Shown: piece after piece, positions 1-6,127 of the stretch | Layout: each line of letters starts with the position of its first letter | Numbering within the stretch: position 1 is the stretch's first letter | NCBI GenBank assembly: GCA_025352435.1 | Contig: JANXTN010000027.1 | Coordinates: 1-6,127 of the forward strand | Origin: Ferruginibacter sp. | Lineage (GTDB): Bacteria > Bacteroidota > Bacteroidia > Chitinophagales > Chitinophagaceae | Direction: 5' to 3' | Length of the DNA: 6,127 bases | Position numbers and translations under genes: made by a program | Notes under the pieces: generated by a model | The model's database searches: none | Seen by the model: only the letters and a program-made list of their open reading frames with translations | What the model was told of the DNA's origin: nothing

Positions 1-2153
1 GTTTTGTAAGGATCAAAAGTTGCCTGCCCACTGATACTTACCTTTTCAAAAAGATTAGTTCTTGCCTGCAGTGAAATGGTTGAAAACTGAAATGAATCTG
101 CCAAAAAGTTGTACGATCCGGAAATACCAAAATTATCTAAAAGACTTATTTTTTTATCGGCTTTTGCACTGGTGTCTTTTTTATCTCTCACCTTAGCAGT
201 AATATTATTATCGATATTATAGGAAAGCCCACCAAATTTTTGATTGCTATAAGCCCCATAAATACTTCCGTCAAAATAGGAAAGTGGTTGCCTGTTACCT
301 AAAATGTCATAAGTGGAATTATAAAAGTTATTAGCATTAAAGTTGGGTGAATAATTTAATGAAAGACTCGGCCGTATTTCGTGGCGTATAGCTTTAATTT
401 TATGGTTTTCTTTAAATGCGTACATACCAAATATTCTTGTAGATGCACTTAACCCAAACGACATTTGCCTTGCTGTGTAGAATCCGTTCGTTTCAGAAAC
501 AGTATCAATTTTATTTTTAGAAGCGTTAAACTGTTTTTCAATTTTTTTTTGATACCATTTTTCCTGATAAGAAACCGATGGAGACAATTGCAAAACGCCT
601 AAAGATGGAAGCGCCAATGTTATAGGAAGATTATGCTGTGCGCCGTACTGTAAATTGTTTGCTATTTGTTTTCCAAGATTTCCGGCGGTATCATAAAAAG
701 AAGTAAGACTTCTTGCATTTCCATTATAAGCAATCCCTAAGTTTTCATACCATTTATATTCTCCTATCGGTTCTTTTCTTCTAAATGGATAAAGGGTGTT
801 TACATTAAAAGCGATATCAGGCAAATTTAAATTGGTCAGCCCAGTTACAGAGTTTTGGTTGTGATTTGCGCTTACAGAAATATTATACGGCCTGTTCTTC
901 CAAACTTTTGAATAGGTAATGGATGAGTTTAACTGGTTCTGAAAATTTAACTTTGCATTTGTTGGAACCTGCGAATTGTATTTTGTACTTCCTGCATTTA
1001 CATTAGCACTAAAATTTACGCCCGGTCTAGATTTGGTATCTGCGCTGTGTATCCATTGAAAGTTGATCGTCTGTGTTTTTGGTTGATCTAAAGGATGAAA
1101 GTTTTGAACCGCCAATGCAATATTTCCCTGGTAATGATATTTTCTAAAATAACGAGGGTTTACGTTTAAATTCCAACTTCCATACGAATACAATGTTCCC
1201 CTTGTAATGATGTCCCAGTTAGAGCTAATGATTTTATAATATCCTAGATTTTCTAATGCCAGACCACGCTGTGCATCTGCAACAAAACTCGGCGCAAGGA
1301 GTCCACTATGTCTTCCCTGCTGTAATGGAAAAATACCAAATGGTAAACTAATAGGCAAAGGCACTCCTTCAAATTCAGGATGCACCGGCCCTGTGTATGC
1401 CCACTTTTTATTTACAAATTTTATTTTACGAGCTACAAATGCAAAATGAGGAGTATCTAAATTACAAGTGGTAAACCGCCCGTTTAATGCATAAAATACG
1501 GATGTATCTGCCTTTTTTATTTTCTCTCCATATACAAACATTTCTCCCTGTTTTGTATACGTTCCTTTGGTGAGACCTCTTCCTGTTTTCATATCAAAAC
1601 GGATTGTATCACTTACAGATTGAAAATCTTTTTGCGAAAAAAATGGATAAGATAATACTTTTCCTAAACTGTCTTTTTTAATAAAAGCACTTACCAAACT
1701 AGTTTTTTGATCAAATTGAATTTGCGGCGCAGATAGATTATTGTCCTCATATTTTACAGAAGAAATTTTACCATAGAGATACATTTTTTGACCCGGCACG
1801 TCTATAACCATAGAATCATCTGCATGATAAACAACCGGAGCAGAGAGTGAATCTTTAGAAGTTTTAAAATTGAAAGTATCTATTGTTTGAGAAAGAAGCG
1901 TATCAGATTTTTTTGATTTTACTTCTTTTATAGAAGGTATACGGACAGTATCAGCCTTCTTTTTTTGCCTTACAACATTGCTATCTATTATTTTTTTTAT
2001 TGGCGGAGGTGTATCTCTTGATACATGCGAAAAATTATCTTGGACAATTGCAAATTTTGCGAAGCCATTAAAATGATAAGTTAATAAAATCAACAATGGC
2101 AGGCACCACCAAGCTAAAAAACATTTTGCCTTACCTTTGTTTCTATTATTCAT
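1..2153 (-). CDS. lptD: LPS-assembly outer-membrane protein LptD (C-terminus cut by window edge)
   Basis: This frame is open from an ATG at 2153-2151 to the left edge, giving 717 codons with the C-terminus missing. An in-frame TAA lies 12 codons upstream and no other start lies between. Residues 1-32 look like a signal peptide: a Lys/Arg-rich start, a hydrophobic core at about 11-25, and possible cleavage after FNGFA or KFA. A Ser/Lys/Asp-rich linker follows, then an OstA-type beta region at about 108-235. FTTCNLD (227-233), GPV (255-257), PLPISLPFGIFP (265-276) and SGLLAPSF (283-290) are the conserved plug-to-barrel signature of LptD. The rest is alternating aromatic and polar beta-strand sequence, including RHEIRPSLSLNYSP from residue 590, a barrel motif. 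In the family, LptD with LptE inserts lipopolysaccharide into the outer leaflet of the outer membrane. Cys230 is the only cysteine after the signal peptide. The gene is divergent from the amidase-MCE-OstA cluster. Identification is strong; the partner LptE is not visible. Confidence 0.93.
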   Translation of the reverse strand, partial: MNNRNKGKAKCFLAWWCLPLLILLTYHFNGFAKFAIVQDNFSHVSRDTPPPIKKIIDSNVVRQKKKADTVRIPSIKEVKSKKSDTLLSQTIDTFNFKTSKDSLSAPVVYHADDSMVIDVPGQKMYLYGKISSVKYEDNNLSAPQIQFDQKTSLVSAFIKKDSLGKVLSYPFFSQKDFQSVSDTIRFDMKTGRGLTKGTYTKQGEMFVYGEKIKKADTSVFYALNGRFTTCNLDTPHFAFVARKIKFVNKKWAYTGPVHPEFEGVPLPISLPFGIFPLQQGRHSGLLAPSFVADAQRGLALENLGYYKIISSNWDIITRGTLYSYGSWNLNVNPRYFRKYHYQGNIALAVQNFHPLDQPKTQTINFQWIHSADTKSRPGVNFSANVNAGSTKYNSQVPTNAKLNFQNQLNSSITYSKVWKNRPYNISVSANHNQNSVTGLTNLNLPDIAFNVNTLYPFRRKEPIGEYKWYENLGIAYNGNARSLTSFYDTAGNLGKQIANNLQYGAQHNLPITLALPSLGVLQLSPSVSYQEKWYQKKIEKQFNASKNKIDTVSETNGFYTARQMSFGLSASTRIFGMYAFKENHKIKAIRHEIRPSLSLNYSPNFNANNFYNSTYDILGNRQPLSYFDGSIYGAYSNQKFGGLSYNIDNNITAKVRDKKDTSAKADKKISLLDNFGISGSYNFLADSFQFSTISLQARTNLFEKVSISGQATFDPYK

Positions 2154-2166
2154 AAATGTGAATGCG

Positions 2167-2174
2167 CAAAAATA
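2167..2174 (-). promoter_or_regulatory. Candidate Bacteroidota -7 promoter element for lptD
   Basis: Read on the minus strand these bases are TATTTTTG, an exact match to the Bacteroidota primary-sigma -7 consensus TAnnTTTG. They end 13 bases before the lptD ATG, so the transcript leader would be under about 10 bases. The -33 side is weak: TTTA lies 18 bases upstream (plus-strand 2193-2196) instead of TTTG. In such AT-rich DNA a single 8-base match is only suggestive. The 89-base divergent gap must also carry the amidase promoter, for which I see no consensus match. Confidence 0.35.
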
Positions 2175-2242
2175 GCCATTAAAATTTTACCTTAAATTCT
2201 TTAAAATAATTATAACATATACTATATAACCTAATTACCCTT

Positions 2243-3202
2243 ATGCTGAAACGAGGATTATATGTTTTATTTTGCCTTCCGTTTATAGGCTTCTTTAAAA
2301 ACGATTGTGCTGCACAAACAAAAAAACTTAGAACAATAATAGTAGATGCTGGGCACGGTGGTACTGATGCAGGCGCCATTGGACAGTACGAAAACTCTTT
2401 GCGCTCAATGGAGAAAAATGTAACGCTTGCTGTTTCTAAAAAGTTGGTTGAAGAATTAAAGAAACAATTGCCTGATGTAAAAGTTGTTCCTACCCGCACT
2501 ACGGACGTATTTGATAATCCGCGAGTGAAGGCCAATATTGCAAATGATGCAAAAGGAGATTTGTTCATCTGTATTCATGCAGACTCCGGTCCATTAAAAA
2601 CCGGGAGAAGACAAGTAGGTACGAAAACCGTTACTAAGTATAAAATTTCTTACACAGGCAAAGGAAAGAGAAAAAAGAAACATTCCACTCCATACGAAGT
2701 ACAAGAGCCCATTTACGAATATTTTAAAATGCCATTGGCAATAAACGGTACAAGCGTTTATATTTTTGCTGCAGCAAAAACAAGTGATAAATTGAAAGCC
2801 ATAATGAAAGGGCAGGAAGATATTGAGTTTGAAACAGGCACTGCAGATAGTTCTTACAATAATTTTAATTTTAACTCGCCGGAAGGGCGGCAACTTGCGC
2901 AGGTTTATGCAAAGTTGTATCAGGAAAAAAGTGATAGAATGGCTACTTTGGTAAACGATGAAATAGATGCCACCGGGAGGCGGGCGCTAGGCGTAAACCA
3001 ACGTCAAAAAGGTATTTGGGTATTATCAGCCACAAAAATGCCCGCCATTTTAATTGAAACAGGATATATTAATAATCCTGAAGATGAGCGATATTTAAAC
3101 AGTGAAAAAGGACAAGAGGAACTAGCAGAAGCCATAACTAAAGCGGTTATCAGATACAAAACACAGTTGGAGAATACTAAAGTGGTATCCAAAACGCCAT
3201 AA
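2243..3202 (+). CDS. N-acetylmuramoyl-L-alanine amidase (Amidase_3 family), secreted
   Basis: This 319-residue enzyme should hydrolyse the bond between N-acetylmuramic acid and L-alanine of peptidoglycan in the periplasm, the activity used in daughter-cell separation and wall turnover. A signal peptide covers about 1-24 (MLKR, hydrophobic core, then CAA before Gln). The Amidase_3 fold runs from about 30 to 307. Expected zinc ligands are visible: His38 in DAGHGG, Glu57 in MEKN and His112 in IHAD; the catalytic Glu is Glu272 in LIETGYINN. Between IHAD and GTSVYIF (169-175) there is an insertion of about 50 residues with a very basic stretch (GKGKRKKKH, 139-147), longer than in the minimal enzyme. 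There is no SPOR, LysM or AMIN domain. The ATG is the first start after an in-frame TAA at 2213-2215 and has no Shine-Dalgarno sequence, as is usual in Bacteroidota. It is the first gene of a probable operon with the MCE and OstA-like genes. Family assignment is firm; the cellular role is inferred. Confidence 0.94.
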   Translation: MLKRGLYVLFCLPFIGFFKNDCAAQTKKLRTIIVDAGHGGTDAGAIGQYENSLRSMEKNVTLAVSKKLVEELKKQLPDVKVVPTRTTDVFDNPRVKANIANDAKGDLFICIHADSGPLKTGRRQVGTKTVTKYKISYTGKGKRKKKHSTPYEVQEPIYEYFKMPLAINGTSVYIFAAAKTSDKLKAIMKGQEDIEFETGTADSSYNNFNFNSPEGRQLAQVYAKLYQEKSDRMATLVNDEIDATGRRALGVNQRQKGIWVLSATKMPAILIETGYINNPEDERYLNSEKGQEELAEAITKAVIRYKTQLENTKVVSKTP

Positions 3203-3218
3203 ATCCTAAAAAAGTTTT

Positions 3219-3248
3219 TTTGGCTAACAAATTGGTATGCTATCTTGT
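3219..3248 (+). promoter_or_regulatory. Candidate promoter ahead of the MCE gene
   Basis: TTTG at 3219-3222 is followed after 18 bases by TATCTTGT (3241-3248), which matches the Bacteroidota -7 consensus TAnnTTTG at 4 of its 6 fixed bases. The order and spacing are near those of Bacteroidota primary-sigma promoters. A start near 3253 would give a leader of about 40 bases before the GTG at 3292. If real, the MCE and OstA-like genes can be expressed without the amidase. The gap 3203-3291 shows no stable hairpin, so read-through from the amidase is also possible. Confidence 0.3.
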
Positions 3249-3291
3249 AAAATTATAAAGTGTATAAGTAATAACTAAAACTAATAATTAA

Positions 3292-4314
3292 GTGAAAATT
3301 TCAAACGAAACAAAGGTTGGTGCCATTACAGTTATGGCAGTTGCAGTATTAATACTTGGTTTCAACTTTTTAAAAGGAAAAAAATTGTGGAGTAAGGATA
3401 CAATGATTACAGGGAAATATGGGAATGTGCAAGGTTTGCAAAACTCAAATCCTATAATTATTAATGGATTGCAGGTAGGTACTGTGTATAAAATAACTAC
3501 CCAAAAAGACATGCGTGAAATTTTGGTGGATCTTAATATCACTAAAGACATCAACATTCCAAAAAATTCTATTGCCATTATAAAACCAAATCCACTTGGA
3601 ACTACAAGCGTAGAAATTAAATTAGGTGATGCTGTTGAAAATTTAAAAAATAAGGATTTTATTTTAACTGAAACTAATGGAGGATTATTTGATGATGTTT
3701 TAAAAAAAGTTGATCCTGTATTGTACGAGGTGAGAAAGGCAGTGTCATCTATAGATACTTTGCTTGGCAAGTTTAACAACATTCTAGATCCAACTGCTAA
3801 AGGAAATATTGCTCAGGTATTGCAAAACATGAATGCTGTTACTGCCTCTATGATTTCATCTACCGCGTCATTAAATACATTGCTAAATACACAAACCGGA
3901 GCATTAGCAAAGTCATTAAATAACGTGAGTTCCATTACTTCCAACTTTGCAAGTAACAATGAAAAAATAAACAGTGTAATGTCTAATCTTGACAAGACGA
4001 CTTCAAAATTTGCAACTTTAAATTTGAATAAAACCCTTGATACGCTTGACAAAGCTGTTAATCAATTAAAAAGTATTATGGCAAAAGTTGATAACAATAA
4101 TGGTACATTAGGTAAATTATTGAATGATCCAACGATGTACAAAAACCTTGCATCAAGCGGCAATAAATTAAATCTTCTGCTTGATGATATCAGAATAAAT
4201 CCAAAACGTTACATAAGCATTTCTGTTTTTGGAAAGAAGCAAAATAACAGTCCGATCTTGGTTCCGTTGCCAGATACAATTAACAGCCCTTACTACGTAG
4301 AAAAAGTAAAATAG
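3292..4314 (+). CDS. MlaD-family (MCE domain) membrane-anchored lipid-transport protein
   Basis: This 340-residue protein has a short cytosolic N-terminus, one transmembrane helix at about 10-27 and an MCE domain at about 37-114 (SKDTMITGKYGNVQGL, INGLQVGTV, PNPLGTTSVEI). A long Ser/Asn/Thr-rich helical region follows (about 140-265), probably coiled coil. The tail carries NGTLGKLLNDP (270-280) and INPKRYISISVFGKK (302-316), typical of Bacteroidota single-gene MlaD proteins. MCE proteins form hexameric rings that pass phospholipids or other lipids between the inner and outer membranes; substrate and direction here are not shown. The start must be GTG at 3292: a TAA stop sits directly before it, and the next Met codons lie in or beyond the membrane helix. 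It lies between the amidase and OstA-like genes, with no mlaE or mlaF partner in the window. Family is firm; the exact role is inferred. Confidence 0.92.
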   Translation: MKISNETKVGAITVMAVAVLILGFNFLKGKKLWSKDTMITGKYGNVQGLQNSNPIIINGLQVGTVYKITTQKDMREILVDLNITKDINIPKNSIAIIKPNPLGTTSVEIKLGDAVENLKNKDFILTETNGGLFDDVLKKVDPVLYEVRKAVSSIDTLLGKFNNILDPTAKGNIAQVLQNMNAVTASMISSTASLNTLLNTQTGALAKSLNNVSSITSNFASNNEKINSVMSNLDKTTSKFATLNLNKTLDTLDKAVNQLKSIMAKVDNNNGTLGKLLNDPTMYKNLASSGNKLNLLLDDIRINPKRYISISVFGKKQNNSPILVPLPDTINSPYYVEKVK

Positions 4315-4370
4315 AAATTTGTGACGCTGTTAGTAATTAATTATTCAATTTGCAGGTACAAATAAATTGA

Positions 4371-5975
4371 ATGACAAGACTGCTTCCTATTTACATTTTA
4401 TTGGTTTCTTCATTCCTCTCACAAGTTATATTTGCACAAGCTCCTGTAAGCGATAGCTCAAACAAGATTGAAATTTTATCCGGCAACAGCACCCGTTTCA
4501 TTACATTAAATGACAGCACTTCGTTAAGAACACTTGCAGGAAATGCAAAAGTTAAACAGGGCAAAACAATCTTATCGGGTGACAGCATCGTCATTAATTC
4601 TCGTACACAAATAGCAGAAGTTTTTGGTAACGTACACATTAATGATGCTGATACGGTAAATACTTATGCAAGTTATTTGAGGTATTTAGGAAAAGAAAGA
4701 ATAGCCTATTTAAAGAGAAATGTAAAGCTTACAGATGGGAAAGGGACATTGCTTACTGATGATCTTACTTATGATTTAGCTAATAGCATTGCAACCTACA
4801 AAGGTGGCGGAAAGGTCATTAATGGAACTACAGTTCTTACCAGTACCGATGCCATTTATTACTCAAATACAAAAGATGTTTACTTTAAAAAGTATGTTCA
4901 TTTGGTAGATCCCAAATACGATATAAAAGCTGATAGTTTACGCTACAACACATCATTTAAAATAGCAACGCTTATCTCACCAACATTGGTAAAAACCAAA
5001 GAAGGTAAAATAATTCGTTCAAAAAACGGAACCTATAATCTACAAACCGGCGAAGCTAATTTCTTTGACCGTACTGTAATAAGTGATAGTGCATCTTCTG
5101 CTATTGCTGATAATATTTTCTTTGATGAAAAAACGGGTATAGGAATTTTAGAAGGCCGTGCAAAATTTGTAGACAGCTTAAACCATGTAATTGCGATAGG
5201 TAACCGAATTGAAACAAACCAAAAAACCGCATCTTTTTTAGCTACACAAAAACCGGTAGTAATAATTGTGAAAGATAAAGACAGCACGTACATCGCAGCG
5301 GACACATTGTTTTCAGGGCTTAGAAAATATGATAGTGCGACTAGAAAGAATTACACGAAAGTAGACACAGTAAACAATAAACAAATCTATTCTAAAACGC
5401 CACAGGACAGTATTAGATATGTAATTGGATTTAATCACGTGCGCATTTTTAATGACTCTGCGCAAGCTGTAAGTGATAGCATGTATTACTCCACAGAAGA
5501 CTCTGTTTTTCGGATGTTTAGAAACCCTGTTTTTTGGAAAGAAAAAAACCAGGTGAAAGGTGATACCATGTATTTATTTACAGAGAACCAAAAACCCAAG
5601 AGGTTGTATGTTTTTAATAACAGCATAATTGTGAACCAACAGAACCCTGCCATGTATAACCAAGCAGGAGGTCGCACATTAAATGCATATTTTAATAACG
5701 GTCAAATTGATTATAGCCGCATAAAAGGCTCACCGGCAGAAACTATTTTTTACCCGCTAGATAATGACAGCGCTTTTATAGGCATGAATAGAAGTATTGG
5801 CGACGTAGTAGATGTATATTTTGCTAAACAGGAAGTAAAAAAAATAAAGTTTGTAAATAACGTAGACGGAACGCTCTACCCCATTAAGCAAATACCTGCA
5901 GAACAGAAATACATCAAAAATTTTAAGTGGGAGGATAAACGAAGACCAAAGAACAAATTGGAATTGTTTGAATAA
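4371..5975 (+). CDS. OstA-like periplasmic protein (LptA-related, probable LPS transport)
   Basis: This 534-residue secreted protein has a signal peptide at about 1-22 to 24 (MTRLLP, hydrophobic core, IFAQA). The rest is built from LptA/OstA-type beta repeats of about 30-40 residues, with units such as LAGNAKVKQGKTILSGDSI (55-73), VFGNVHI (84-90), LTDDLTYDLANSIATYKGGGKV (128-149) and IKADSLRYNTSFKIATLISPTLV (185-207). A second half (about 240-530) repeats the pattern more loosely, with SDSMYYSTEDSVFRMFRNPVF near 368-388. E. coli LptA is under 200 residues, so this is a much longer slab, as expected for the OstA-like proteins of Bacteroidota. In the family such beta-jellyrolls bind LPS acyl chains and form the periplasmic bridge to LptD, whose gene lies about 2.2 kb away in this same locus. 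The start ATG directly follows an in-frame TGA. It is the last gene of the group and its stop lies 8 bases before the putative IS end. The direct LPS role is inferred. Confidence 0.9.
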   Translation: MTRLLPIYILLVSSFLSQVIFAQAPVSDSSNKIEILSGNSTRFITLNDSTSLRTLAGNAKVKQGKTILSGDSIVINSRTQIAEVFGNVHINDADTVNTYASYLRYLGKERIAYLKRNVKLTDGKGTLLTDDLTYDLANSIATYKGGGKVINGTTVLTSTDAIYYSNTKDVYFKKYVHLVDPKYDIKADSLRYNTSFKIATLISPTLVKTKEGKIIRSKNGTYNLQTGEANFFDRTVISDSASSAIADNIFFDEKTGIGILEGRAKFVDSLNHVIAIGNRIETNQKTASFLATQKPVVIIVKDKDSTYIAADTLFSGLRKYDSATRKNYTKVDTVNNKQIYSKTPQDSIRYVIGFNHVRIFNDSAQAVSDSMYYSTEDSVFRMFRNPVFWKEKNQVKGDTMYLFTENQKPKRLYVFNNSIIVNQQNPAMYNQAGGRTLNAYFNNGQIDYSRIKGSPAETIFYPLDNDSAFIGMNRSIGDVVDVYFAKQEVKKIKFVNNVDGTLYPIKQIPAEQKYIKNFKWEDKRRPKNKLELFE

Positions 5976-6021
5976 TACGTTTATGCTGAAACGTCCTAGA
6001 ATAGGTTGACAAGTTTAGAGA

Positions 6022-6127
6022 TTATCCCGGCTGCATTTGTAGCCGGGATTTTTGTAAATGTACATTATCCGGCGTATTCATTTTAAGAGCCAGATGTGGT
6101 CTTCTTGTGTTATAAAGTTTTACAGCT
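6022..6127 (-). CDS. IS3-family transposase, C-terminal fragment (start lies beyond right edge)
   Basis: Read on the minus strand from 6126 to the TAA at 6024-6022, this frame gives 34 residues and a stop. It begins AVKLYNTRRPHLALKMNTPD, which matches the C-terminal signature of the DDE integrase core in IS3-family OrfB proteins (YN..RPH.AL....P). The catalytic DDE residues would lie upstream and are not in the window, so I cannot say whether the gene is intact. The last nine residues, KSRLQMQPG, are encoded by the terminator hairpin described separately and have no family motif. Although short, the YNxRRPH motif in an open frame is specific enough to support the call. Confidence 0.78.
   Translation of the reverse strand, partial: AVKLYNTRRPHLALKMNTPDNVHLQKSRLQMQPG
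6024..6053 (+). terminator. Rho-independent terminator at the IS edge, plus-strand
   Basis: ATCCCGGCT (6024-6032) and AGCCGGGAT (6041-6049) form a perfect 9-base stem with an 8-base loop, followed by a T run (6049-6053). It is the most GC-rich and stable hairpin seen in this AT-rich window. The T tract follows it only on the plus strand, so it should stop transcripts arriving from the OstA-like gene about 50 bases upstream. It overlaps the end of the minus-strand transposase frame and so probably belongs to the IS, where it would also block outside transcription from entering the element. Confidence 0.82.

Larger units (their letters stand above)
5984..6127 (-). mobile_element. Right end of a probable IS3-family insertion sequence (continues past window)
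   Basis: The transposase C-terminus at 6022-6127 implies that the element's right end lies between 6022 and the ostA-like stop at 5975. The most likely outer base is the TG at 5984-5985. The stretch TGCTGAAACGTCC, then TAGAATAGGTTGACA, resembles in layout the terminal repeats of the IS150 subgroup: TG, then CTG and CC, an AT-rich stretch and TTG-AC. Inside it CCTA-GAA-TAGG (5995-6005) forms a small inverted repeat. The left end and target duplication lie outside the window, so the boundary is an estimate. The element would sit immediately downstream of the OstA-like gene without interrupting it. Confidence 0.5.

Noticed and set aside
2150..2179. Minus-strand nine-residue ORF (MAIFAHSHL) whose TGA overlaps the lptD ATG
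   Set aside because: The ATGA overlap suggested a leader peptide, but the frame is tiny, has no recognisable features, and contains the candidate -7 element, so its start might not be transcribed. It is compatible with chance.
2241..2253. Exact 13-base repeat TTATGCTGAAACG at 2241-2253 (amidase start) and 5981-5993 (IS edge)
   Set aside because: One 13-base match within a 6 kb AT-rich window is not improbable by chance, and the match stops abruptly on both sides. Homology or IS targeting cannot be argued from it alone.
3207..3221. A-run, G, T-run after the amidase stop as a terminator
   Set aside because: The inverted repeat is A/T only with practically no loop and no GC stem, so it would not make a stable terminator hairpin.
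4318..4352. Possible promoter before the OstA-like gene (TTTG at 4318-4321, TCAATTTG at 4345-4352)
   Set aside because: The -7 box has one mismatch but the spacer is 23 bases, longer than the roughly 19 expected. Co-transcription with the MCE gene 56 bases upstream is simpler.
2179..5677. Minus-strand open frames of 62-164 codons opposite the amidase, MCE and OstA-like genes
   Set aside because: They lie antisense to genes with clear family motifs, show no recognisable domains, and have composition expected of reverse-strand shadows.

Overview
The window looks like chromosomal DNA of a low-GC member of the Bacteroidota, plausibly Chitinophagaceae or a relative. The family-level guess is inference. 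It rests on AT-rich sequence, no Shine-Dalgarno motifs at start codons, one promoter candidate with the Bacteroidota -7 element (TAnnTTTG), and proteins of distinctly Bacteroidota type (long OstA-like protein, single-gene MlaD-family protein, LptD with a low-cysteine plug region).

Layout: positions 1-2153 hold the first 717 codons of an lptD-type gene on the minus strand, cut off by the left window edge. An 89-base divergent intergenic region (2154-2242) separates it from three genes on the plus strand: an N-acetylmuramoyl-L-alanine amidase (2243-3202), an MCE/MlaD-family anchored lipid-binding protein (3292-4314), and an OstA/LptA-like periplasmic protein (4371-5975). The gaps between them are 89 and 56 bases. 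Just beyond the ostA-like stop codon lies what appears to be the right end of an IS3-family insertion sequence. Its transposase 3' end is read on the minus strand (6022-6127, running out of the window), and a strong plus-strand terminator hairpin is embedded in the transposase stop region (6024-6053).

Functionally the four complete or nearly complete genes form an outer-envelope biogenesis locus. The OstA-like protein probably carries or bridges lipopolysaccharide across the periplasm, LptD inserts it into the outer leaflet, the MCE protein is likely involved in phospholipid traffic, and the amidase cleaves peptidoglycan cross-strand peptides from their glycan. This is core cellular machinery, not an accessory system. 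I found no CRISPR array, tRNA, rRNA, toxin-antitoxin or defence genes and no clear undescribed system. The least ordinary part is the IS/terminator junction at the right edge.
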